DNA of 64,000 bases from an uncultured Alphaproteobacteria bacterium (GTDB lineage: Bacteria > Pseudomonadota > Alphaproteobacteria > Rhodobacterales > Rhodobacteraceae): contig CACESU010000006.1 of the NCBI GenBank assembly GCA_902562285.1, positions 1 to 64,000 on the forward strand, in the 5' to 3' direction. Shown here in pieces: positions 57,229-64,000 of the stretch. Every line of letters starts with the position of its first letter. The stretch's first letter is position 1. The notes beneath the pieces are model-generated. The model was not told the origin of the DNA. It did no database searches and saw nothing but the letters and a program-made list of their open reading frames with translations. The translations under genes were made by a program, and so were the position numbers.

Positions 57229-58578
57229 ATGGATATTATAATGAATAATTATAGCTTTAAAAGTATGACTGGGCAAGCAATTGCCATTCAAAAAGATTTA
57301 ATTTCACCAGTAAAACTTGCAGAAGAATTTTTTAAAAATATTACTAATGAAAAGAAAACTAATCAAATTTTTACTGAAATTTACTTTAATGACACTTTAA
57401 ATGAAGCAAAAAAATCTGAAAAACGACAAAAAAATAATAAAAGAAAAAGTTTTTTTGATGGAATTATATTAAACTGGAAAGATCTATTTGATATCAACAA
57501 AAAAAAATGTGAGGGAGGAACTCAATTATTAGCTGGTAGAATGTCTAAAATTGATGCTGATGTTTATAAAAATGCCACAAGCTCTGGACTTATAACAATA
57601 GGTAAAACACATCTTACAGAATTTGCTTTTTCTGGACTTGGAGTGAATCCTAAAACAGAAACTCCTCCAAATTCAATAAAACAATTTGTAGCACCAGGAG
57701 GATCTTCCTCAGGCGCAGCTGTTGCCACCGCACTAAATTTATCATCAGCTGGCGTTGGGTCAGATACCGGTGGATCAGTTCGAATTCCTGCTGCATGGAA
57801 TAATCTTGTTGGATTCAAGCCTACTCATGGAAAATTGAGTTTAAATGGAGTACTAAAATTATGCCCGAATTTTGATACAGTTGGACCTATAACAAAAACT
57901 GTAGAAGATAGTTTTTATTTATATAAAATTTTAAAAGGAGAAAGTTTAAATACTATTGGAAATAATACACTCAAAAATAAATCTTTCCTCATAGATACTT
58001 CTTTTTTGATTCAAAATGTTTGTGATGAAGTTAGCAAAAGTTTTCAATTATCAATTAAAAGAATAATTAAATCAGGAGCCAATATAAAAGAAATTGATTT
58101 GAATGAAATTTCTAAAGCAACAGAAATTGCAAAAAAACTATTTCCTTATGAAGCATATAATAGTTGGAAAAAAATTATAGAAGCTAATCCAGAAAAAATG
58201 CACCCACCAGTTTTAGAAAGATTTAGGGGTGGCATCAGCATTAGCTATAATGATTACTTAGAGGCTTGGAATGAATTAAAAAATATTAGAAAAATCTTTT
58301 TACTTAAAATACATAAATATGATGCAGTAATATCTCCTACCTGTCCAATTACACCTCCATTAGTTCAAAAATTGTTAGAAGATGATGAATTTTTTACAAA
58401 ATCAAATCTGCTTTCTTTAAGAAATACAAGAGTTGCAAATCTTTTTGGTCTAACATCTATTAGCTTGCCGACTGAAATAAATTGTTGTGGATTAATGCTT
58501 TTATCAAAACCAAATGATGAAATAAATTTATTGGAAACTGCTCATATGATAGAGCAATGTTTTAAAAATAATAAATAG
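57229..58578 (+). CDS. Amidase-signature family enzyme
   Basis: A 449-residue amidase with the Ser-cisSer-Lys triad. The Lys is in IILNWKDLFD near residue 86, and the serines are in APGGSSSGAAVATALNLSSAGVGSDTGGSVRIPAAW (about 160-190). It resembles indoleacetamide/allophanate-type amidases rather than GatA, because the neighbouring gatC/gatB genes are missing and the C-terminus is short. The substrate is unknown. A second ATG at 57241 could be the start. Followed by a 262-base gap and then ftsK. Confidence 0.88.
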   Translation: MDIIMNNYSFKSMTGQAIAIQKDLISPVKLAEEFFKNITNEKKTNQIFTEIYFNDTLNEAKKSEKRQKNNKRKSFFDGIILNWKDLFDINKKKCEGGTQLLAGRMSKIDADVYKNATSSGLITIGKTHLTEFAFSGLGVNPKTETPPNSIKQFVAPGGSSSGAAVATALNLSSAGVGSDTGGSVRIPAAWNNLVGFKPTHGKLSLNGVLKLCPNFDTVGPITKTVEDSFYLYKILKGESLNTIGNNTLKNKSFLIDTSFLIQNVCDEVSKSFQLSIKRIIKSGANIKEIDLNEISKATEIAKKLFPYEAYNSWKKIIEANPEKMHPPVLERFRGGISISYNDYLEAWNELKNIRKIFLLKIHKYDAVISPTCPITPPLVQKLLEDDEFFTKSNLLSLRNTRVANLFGLTSISLPTEINCCGLMLLSKPNDEINLLETAHMIEQCFKNNK

Positions 58579-58840
58579 AATATTTTTTTTATATTAAAAT
58601 ACTAGACCTTAAAGCAATCTATGACTATTATATGAATAACGGAGCATAGATTCCGAATTTGAGGCAAAAATGTTAATAGTAGAGTGGTTTCAATATCCGA
58701 AAATTTACTTTTTTTTTCAGCAATTCATTTATTGATAATGAGTTGTTTTTTCTTATTAATAAATTTTATATCTACATTGACAATATTTTGAATATTTAAA
58801 AATCAATTTTCTATAAATAAAAAATTAAAAGAGATTTAAT
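58579..58840. other. Intergenic region before ftsK
   Basis: A 262-base gap without a gene. It contains an 8-bp inverted repeat, AATCTATG at 58616-58623 and CATAGATT at 58645-58652, spaced 21 bases apart, then AT-rich DNA leading into the ftsK start. It may hold the ftsK promoter or a small regulatory RNA; no known RNA family is recognised. Confidence 0.4.
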
Positions 58841-61336
58841 ATGTCAGTAGCTAATCACGAAAATACAAGAAAGCCAATATTCTCTAGTTTCTTTTTAAAT
58901 TTTATGAGGCAGCTTTTATTTAAATTTTTTGGATTTGCTATTTTATTATTCGCATTCATGATTTTATTAATTATGTTAAGCTATGACGCTAGGGATCCTT
59001 CCTTTAGATCTTCAACTAGTAATAATATAAATAACCTATTAGGTTCTTTTGGAAGTAATATTGCTGATCCACTGCATTTAAGTTTAGGAATTTCTTATTT
59101 AGTAATTATTCTTATTTTATTAATTTGGAGTTGGCGTTTAATATTTGATGTGAATAAAGATAAAATTTTAAGTCGTTTTTTTTTCATTCCAATACCTGTT
59201 GCGACAACATCCATTTTACTCAGTACATATCCACCTTCTAATGACTGGATTTTTTCTTATGGAATGGGAGGTATTTTTGGTGATACAATTTTAAAATTTA
59301 TTTTAGAAAATACAACATTTGAAATAAATGAAACTTTGAGATTTACTTCACTTATTTTTGGTATCCTTTCCTTATTTTTTATTTTTCAAATTTCTGCAGT
59401 AAATAAAAAAGAATTTTATAAAATTACAACAATTTTATTTTCATCTTTGATAGATGGGATAAAATTAATATTCCGAATTGTTAATATAATAACTAAATCA
59501 AAAAGAATTTTAAAAATTTGTAGATACCCCACAACAAATGATAATAACAAGATAAAAGTAGAGCCTATATTATCTAATCAAAATCAATATTACCACGAGG
59601 AAAATGTAACTCCTTCAATTACGGGAATAAATAAAGAACAGGATTTTAATAATGGTGATCCAGTACAACAATCATTTAATGGGGATCTGTCATCAGAAAC
59701 AAAAAATTTGAATATTAGTTACTTTTCAAAAGTTCAATATCCCAACAAAAAAAAACCTATTAAAAGTAAAAGAGCAAAACAAGAAGAACAACCTACGCTA
59801 TCTCTTTTTCAAGATGAAATGGAGGATTACTACCTTCCACAATTATCCTTGCTTCAGAATACTGTGTCTTCTAACAAAAACATACTTTCAGATGATGCTC
59901 TTAATGAAAATGCAAGAATGCTTGAAAATGTTTTAGATGACTATGGTGTTAGAGGTGAAATATTATCAGTAAAACCAGGTCCAGTAGTTACATTATATGA
60001 ATTAGAACCAGCAGCGGGACTAAAAGCAAGTAGAGTAATTAGTTTAGCAGACGATATAGCTAGATCTATGTCGGCACTCGCTACTCGCGTTTCTACTATA
60101 CCAGGAAGATCCGTAATTGGTATTGAATTACCAAATGATTTAAGAGAAAAAGTGTTATTAAGAGAAATTTTATCATCAAAAGCTTATGGTGACTCTAATT
60201 ATCAATTACCATTGGCATTGGGTAAAAATATTGGTGGTGAACCTATAGTAGCAAATTTAGCGAGAATGCCGCACCTACTTATTGCTGGTACAACGGGTTC
60301 TGGTAAATCAGTCGGAATAAATACAATGATTTTATCCCTTCTTTACAAACTTTCACCCGATCAATGCAAACTAATAATGATTGATCCAAAAATGTTAGAG
60401 TTATCAGTTTATGACGGGATCCCACATCTTCTTAGCCCAGTAGTTACTGACCCCAAAAAAGCTGTTGTAGCACTTAAATGGGCTGTAGCAGAAATGGAAG
60501 AAAGATATAGAAAAATGTCTAAAATGGGTGTCAGAAACATTGAGAGTTTTAATTTACGAGTTAAAGAAGCAATAAAAAATAATGAAAATTTTACAAGAAC
60601 AGTTCAAATTGGCTTTGACGAAGAAACAGGAGAACCAAAATTTGAAGAACAGTCAATTCAACCTGAATATTTACCTTTTATTGTAATTATCGTAGACGAA
60701 ATGGCAGACCTGATGATGGTTTCAGGAAAGGATATTGAAGCTTGTATTCAAAGGTTAGCACAAATGGCAAGGGCTGCAGGTATTCATTTAATTATGGCCA
60801 CGCAAAGGCCATCTGTTGACGTAATAACCGGAACAATAAAAGCTAACTTTCCTACTAGAATATCATTTCAAGTTACTTCAAAGATTGATAGTAGAACAAT
60901 TTTAGGAGAAATGGGAGCAGAGCAATTGCTTGGAATGGGTGATATGCTGTATATGGCCAATGGTGGAAAAATAACTAGAGTACATGGACCATATGTTTCT
61001 GATGAAGAAGTCGAAGAAGTGGTTAACCATTTAAAAAAACAAGGTAATCCAGAGTATGTTTCAGGAATCATTAACGGACCTGACGAAGAAACACAAAATA
61101 GAATTGATAAAGCAATGGGTCTTTCTTCTTCAGAAAATAGTTCTGAAAATGCACTTTATGACCAAGCAGTAGCTATTGTAGCAAGAGATAGAAAATGTTC
61201 TACTTCTTATATACAACGAAGACTTTCAATCGGATATAATAAAGCAGCAAAAATTGTTGAAGCAATGGAGGAACAAGGAGTTGTTTCATCAGCAAACCAT
61301 GTAGGTAAAAGAGAAATTTTAATTTCTGATATATAA
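58841..61336 (+). CDS. ftsK: DNA translocase FtsK
   Basis: An 831-residue septal translocase. The N-terminal membrane domain has four hydrophobic helices in residues ~20-190, followed by a charged linker rich in Asn/Gln/Lys (~200-330). The motor domain has Walker A LIAGTTGSGKSVGINTM, Walker B LPFIVIIVDEMADLMMV and the RISFQVTSKIDSRTILGEMGAEQLLG block. A C-terminal gamma winged helix (STSYIQRRLSIGYNKAAKIVEAMEEQGVVS) reads KOPS sites. It coordinates chromosome dimer resolution with division. lolA follows in 13 bases. Confidence 0.97.
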   Translation: MSVANHENTRKPIFSSFFLNFMRQLLFKFFGFAILLFAFMILLIMLSYDARDPSFRSSTSNNINNLLGSFGSNIADPLHLSLGISYLVIILILLIWSWRLIFDVNKDKILSRFFFIPIPVATTSILLSTYPPSNDWIFSYGMGGIFGDTILKFILENTTFEINETLRFTSLIFGILSLFFIFQISAVNKKEFYKITTILFSSLIDGIKLIFRIVNIITKSKRILKICRYPTTNDNNKIKVEPILSNQNQYYHEENVTPSITGINKEQDFNNGDPVQQSFNGDLSSETKNLNISYFSKVQYPNKKKPIKSKRAKQEEQPTLSLFQDEMEDYYLPQLSLLQNTVSSNKNILSDDALNENARMLENVLDDYGVRGEILSVKPGPVVTLYELEPAAGLKASRVISLADDIARSMSALATRVSTIPGRSVIGIELPNDLREKVLLREILSSKAYGDSNYQLPLALGKNIGGEPIVANLARMPHLLIAGTTGSGKSVGINTMILSLLYKLSPDQCKLIMIDPKMLELSVYDGIPHLLSPVVTDPKKAVVALKWAVAEMEERYRKMSKMGVRNIESFNLRVKEAIKNNENFTRTVQIGFDEETGEPKFEEQSIQPEYLPFIVIIVDEMADLMMVSGKDIEACIQRLAQMARAAGIHLIMATQRPSVDVITGTIKANFPTRISFQVTSKIDSRTILGEMGAEQLLGMGDMLYMANGGKITRVHGPYVSDEEVEEVVNHLKKQGNPEYVSGIINGPDEETQNRIDKAMGLSSSENSSENALYDQAVAIVARDRKCSTSYIQRRLSIGYNKAAKIVEAMEEQGVVSSANHVGKREILISDI

Positions 61337-61349
61337 TTGGATAATCAAG

Positions 61350-61985
61350 TTGAATAATCTTAAAATCTTAAGTTTTAAATTTTTTATTATTTTTCTAGTA
61401 TCGATTAATTATAATAAAAACTTTGTTTTTTCAAAAGAAATAAACCTTAAAGATATAGAAATTTATTTAAACAAGATAGAAACTTTGAACTCAGAAATAA
61501 TCCAAATAGATCAAAATGGAAATGAAATAGTAGGATCCATTAAACTTAAAAAACCTGGCAAACTAAGAATAGAATATTTTAATCACAAATCTGATCATCT
61601 AATAGTTGGAAGTAATGGAATTATAGCAATAATTGACTATAATTCAAACTCCGAACCATTAAGATATCCAATAAAAGGAACACCATTAAAATTCTTAAGT
61701 GAGAATGACATAAATCTAAATGATAAAAGCATAGTTTCAAAATTAAAAAAAAATATAAATTTTATCAAATTAGAAATAAAAGAAAAAAAACCAACAATTG
61801 GACTCGGGAAAATAATTTTAAAGTTCCAGACAGATCCTATAAAAATTGTAGGTTGGGAAATACCAATTAGTGAGATAGAAACTACCGAAATAGTCTTAAT
61901 CCAACCCAAATTCAACAAAAGTTTAGATGATGACTTATTTTATATTGCTGCTGAAATTATGAAATTCAAAAATTCTAAGAAATAA
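61350..61985 (+). CDS. lolA: Outer-membrane lipoprotein carrier protein LolA
   Basis: A 211-residue periplasmic carrier with a signal peptide (FFIIFLVSINYNKNFVFS) and the LolA-type half-barrel: YLNKIETLNSEIIQIDQNGNEIVGSIKLKKPGKLRIEY. It shuttles lipoproteins from LolCDE to LolB. The start is a TTG at 61350, 13 bases after ftsK; an in-frame ATG does not appear until much later. The ftsK-lolA-xthA order is conserved in alphaproteobacteria, here with a crotonase gene inserted. Confidence 0.9.
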   Translation: MNNLKILSFKFFIIFLVSINYNKNFVFSKEINLKDIEIYLNKIETLNSEIIQIDQNGNEIVGSIKLKKPGKLRIEYFNHKSDHLIVGSNGIIAIIDYNSNSEPLRYPIKGTPLKFLSENDINLNDKSIVSKLKKNINFIKLEIKEKKPTIGLGKIILKFQTDPIKIVGWEIPISEIETTEIVLIQPKFNKSLDDDLFYIAAEIMKFKNSKK

Positions 61986-61992
61986 AACTTAT

Positions 61993-62721
61993 TCATTTTA
62001 TTTTCAATTGTCTAATTTTGTCCAAAATTAATCCACTTTCAAATCCTGATTTAAATCTTTCTTTTTCAATTTTGACATTTATATCATTATTTTTGCAATC
62101 ATTTATCGAGTCTTTCATTTTTTTTATTGCGTCTGGAGATAGTTGAGATAATTGCTTAATTTTGCTTTTTAAAATTGTATCTATATTGCTTGGTTTATCA
62201 CAGTAAAAATCAAAAAAATTCATAACTTTAAGTTCCTCAAAATTTAATACTTCTCCAAGAAGAAGGAGCCTTTTAGTAATTTGTAAACCAAAAAAATCAA
62301 GACATCTTTTAATTCCTTTATAACCATAATGTATTCCAAATTTACTTGCCGGAATGTGAATTTTACAATTTTTTGATCCAATTCTAAAGTCAGTAGATAT
62401 TGCAAGTTCAACACTTCCACCATATATAGCTCCATTTATTTTGCATATTGAAATAAAAGGTAGTTTTTCTATTTTATCACAAACTTCTGAAATAGGATTT
62501 TTACTCCAATCACCAATTGATAAATCCTTAAAATTCATTCCTGAACTAAACGTATCTCCAGATGAAGATATAATTAAACAAATTAGATTCATATTCTTAA
62601 TTTTTTTTAAAAATTCAGTTATTTGCTTTAAATCATTTCTATTTAGTGAATTTTTTGTTGACGCTTTATTTAAACTGATAGTAGCAATTTTATTATTATG
62701 GCTAAATATAATTTCCCTCAT
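61993..62721 (-). CDS. Enoyl-CoA hydratase/isomerase (crotonase) family protein
   Basis: A 242-residue crotonase-fold protein. ISSSGDTFSSGMNFKDLSIGDW and INGAIYGGSVELAISTDFRIGSKNCKIHIPASKFGIHYGYKG are the two oxyanion-hole regions. The canonical glutamates of enoyl-CoA hydratase are not clearly both present (GSVELAIS; FGIHYG), so the reaction (hydration, isomerisation or other) is open. It overlaps xthA by 4 bases, so it is cotranscribed with that repair gene, an odd pairing. Confidence 0.82.
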   Translation of the reverse strand: MREIIFSHNNKIATISLNKASTKNSLNRNDLKQITEFLKKIKNMNLICLIISSSGDTFSSGMNFKDLSIGDWSKNPISEVCDKIEKLPFISICKINGAIYGGSVELAISTDFRIGSKNCKIHIPASKFGIHYGYKGIKRCLDFFGLQITKRLLLLGEVLNFEELKVMNFFDFYCDKPSNIDTILKSKIKQLSQLSPDAIKKMKDSINDCKNNDINVKIEKERFKSGFESGLILDKIRQLKIK

Positions 62722-63494
62722 ATCTTTAACTCAGCCACTAAAGGAGCATGATCTGAAGTTTTATCCCAATCTCTAACAGATCTAAGTATGTAACAATTTG
62801 TACTATTTTTTATGTCTGCTGAAATCCAGATATGATCTAACCTCCTACCTTTATTTGATAATTTCCAATCTTTAGACCTATACGACCACCATGAAAAATA
62901 CTTTCCCTTAGGATTATGTTTTCTGAATACATCTACCCAATCTCCAGTTTTTTGAAGATTCTTTAATTGATTAACTTCTATTGGGGTATGACTAACAACA
63001 TTTAATAATTTTTTGTGATCCCACACATCATCGCTTTCAGGTGCAATATTTAAATCACCTACAAGTATAGACCTACTGGGTTTTTTTTTATTAAAGTAAT
63101 TTTCTACCTCTTTTATATATTCCAGTTTAAAATGAAATTTTTTGTTCAATTTAGTATCTGGAATATCACCCCCTGCTGGAAAGTAAAAATTGTGTATAGT
63201 TAAATCTCTTGTTACAATCGATATATGCCTTGCTTCCCCACATCTAAGAAAATCTTTCTTTTCTATTTTATCTAGAGGGATTTTAGATATAAATGCTACA
63301 CCATTATAACTTTTTTGACCCCAACAAGCTGAATATTTATAACCTAAGGGTTTAAAAATATCAAAAGGCATATTTTCAGTTGGACTTTTGCATTCTTGGA
63401 GACACAAAATCTCAGGATTTTCCAATTCTAAAATTTTGTATATCAAGTGACTTCTTAATCTGATTGAGTTAACATTCCAAGTTATAATTTTCAT
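62718..63494 (-). CDS. xthA: Exodeoxyribonuclease III
   Basis: A 258-residue AP endonuclease and 3'-5' exonuclease of base-excision repair. MKIITWNVNSIRLR, ILCLQECKSPTEN (metal Glu), YFPAGGDIPDTKLNKKFHFKLEY, ILVGDLNIAPESDDVW, RLDHIWISADI and the final DWDKTSDHAPLVAEL (catalytic His) are all present. Fourteen bases downstream of the response-regulator gene, which is on the same strand. Confidence 0.96.
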   Translation of the reverse strand: MKIITWNVNSIRLRSHLIYKILELENPEILCLQECKSPTENMPFDIFKPLGYKYSACWGQKSYNGVAFISKIPLDKIEKKDFLRCGEARHISIVTRDLTIHNFYFPAGGDIPDTKLNKKFHFKLEYIKEVENYFNKKKPSRSILVGDLNIAPESDDVWDHKKLLNVVSHTPIEVNQLKNLQKTGDWVDVFRKHNPKGKYFSWWSYRSKDWKLSNKGRRLDHIWISADIKNSTNCYILRSVRDWDKTSDHAPLVAELKI

Positions 63495-63508
63495 AAAGTT
63501 CCAAATTA

Positions 63509-64000
63509 TTAGTATTTTAATGAATATTTTCCAATTTTACTTTTTATCAAAAGCTTATCACCAAATTTTGATAATAGTTTTTTTCTTAATCTATAAATAT
63601 GTGTTTGTAATGTGTGTGTATGATCAGAATTTTTTATTCCCCAAACTTTTTTAGATAACTCTTCCTTTTTTACATATTCACCATCATGTTGGCCTAATTT
63701 AACTAATATTTTTAATTCAATATCAGTCAATAAAATTTTTATTTTAGACTTACTAATTATTTTTTTTTCAGATGGTTTGAGGATATATGAACCTATTTTT
63801 ATATAACTTAACTTTTTTTTATCCTGAGATTTTAAAATTTCATTAACTATTTTAACAAAAAAATTTAACCGAAATGGTTTATTTAAAATTTTTGTCATTA
63901 ATCGATTTTTTAATAGGCGATCCCTATACCTATTATCTAATGATAAGATGAATAATCGAGGAATAAGTTCTTTAAAATTATTTAAATAATTAATTTTGAA
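63509..64000 (-). CDS. Response regulator, C-terminal winged-helix part (5' end beyond window)
   Basis: The ATG at 63898 is internal: the frame stays open from there to the window edge, reading a receiver-domain end (LFILSLDN near 63940 and the conserved KPFRL at the end of beta-5). After this the protein has an OmpR-type winged helix: LLTDIELKILVKLGQHDGEYVKKEELSKKVWG and HTHTLQTHIYRLRKKLLSKFGDKLLIKSKIGKYSL. So this is an OmpR/PhoB-like response regulator whose first ~100 residues lie outside. The xthA-response regulator neighbourhood is common in alphaproteobacteria. Its target genes are unknown. Confidence 0.85.
   Translation of the reverse strand, partial: FKINYLNNFKELIPRLFILSLDNRYRDRLLKNRLMTKILNKPFRLNFFVKIVNEILKSQDKKKLSYIKIGSYILKPSEKKIISKSKIKILLTDIELKILVKLGQHDGEYVKKEELSKKVWGIKNSDHTHTLQTHIYRLRKKLLSKFGDKLLIKSKIGKYSLKY

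Overview
The window reads as chromosome from a streamlined, AT-rich alphaproteobacterium, most likely marine and free-living. The evidence is low GC throughout, gaps of only a few bases between most genes, and many 1-10 bp junctions or overlaps. It also carries a set of alphaproteobacterial markers: the RegB/SenC/RegA redox regulators, petABC, the ftsK-lolA-xthA-response regulator order, the accD-folC-trxA order, ubiG, and a polyamine-type ABC transporter with long permeases. I cannot name the genus from sequence alone; the style fits low-GC marine clades.

Region by region. (1) 1-3.3 kb is an accessory, gene-poor stretch: the end of a SPINDLY/O-GlcNAc-transferase-like gene, a sulfotransferase-like gene, and an O-methyltransferase gene lying between two ~149 bp direct repeats. 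Each repeat ends in a sequence resembling the 3' end of a tRNA or tmRNA, as in integration-site duplications. (2) 3.3-15.4 kb looks like a carbon or nitrogen acquisition block: a DenD-like dehydrogenase, two FGGY sugar kinases, a four-gene PotABCD-type ABC importer, an aminotransferase and a ThDP enzyme. (3) 15.6-18.2 kb holds a divergent protein resembling ribosome recycling factor, a HugZ/PNPOx-like protein, a small secreted protein, MepA, and tRNA-Lys(UUU). (4) 18.3-33.7 kb is housekeeping: dapF, mtaB, gabD, trmL, petABC (cytochrome bc1), aroC, tlyA, hemF, cca, two Nudix genes, hslO, a lytic transglycosylase and dapB. (5) 33.8-38.3 kb is the ribosome/RNA block rbfA-truB-DUF1643-rpsO-pnp. 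(6) 38.3-48.4 kb mixes a class IV aminotransferase/sulfotransferase-like pair, hemH, a NDUFAF5-like methyltransferase homologue, a nitrilase-family hydrolase, a MarR regulator, ubiG, pip, a FadH-like flavoenzyme and a lipoprotein. (7) 48.6-64 kb holds accD-folC, trxA, exonuclease I, tsaE, regB/senC/regA, a UbiH-type hydroxylase, an amidase, ftsK, lolA, a crotonase, xthA and the C-terminal part of a response regulator that runs off the end.

How they connect. Respiration and its redox control are well represented: the bc1 complex, heme synthesis (hemF, hemH), ubiquinone synthesis (ubiG, ubiH-like), a SenC copper chaperone and RegBA. Cell-wall functions (dapF, dapB, MepA, lytic transglycosylase, LolA) and translation/RNA functions (rbfA, truB, rpsO, pnp, cca, mtaB, trmL, tsaE, tRNA-Lys) make up much of the rest.

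Points most worth a second look: the repeat-flanked cassette at 2.0-3.3 kb; the RRF-like protein at 15.6 kb; two genes (folC, and the class IV aminotransferase) whose conserved N-termini have no ATG/GTG/TTG start; the uncharacterised sugar-kinase/transporter block; and apparent active-site changes in the cca, class IV aminotransferase and NDUFAF5-like genes. No CRISPR array, insertion sequence, integrase or prophage gene was seen.
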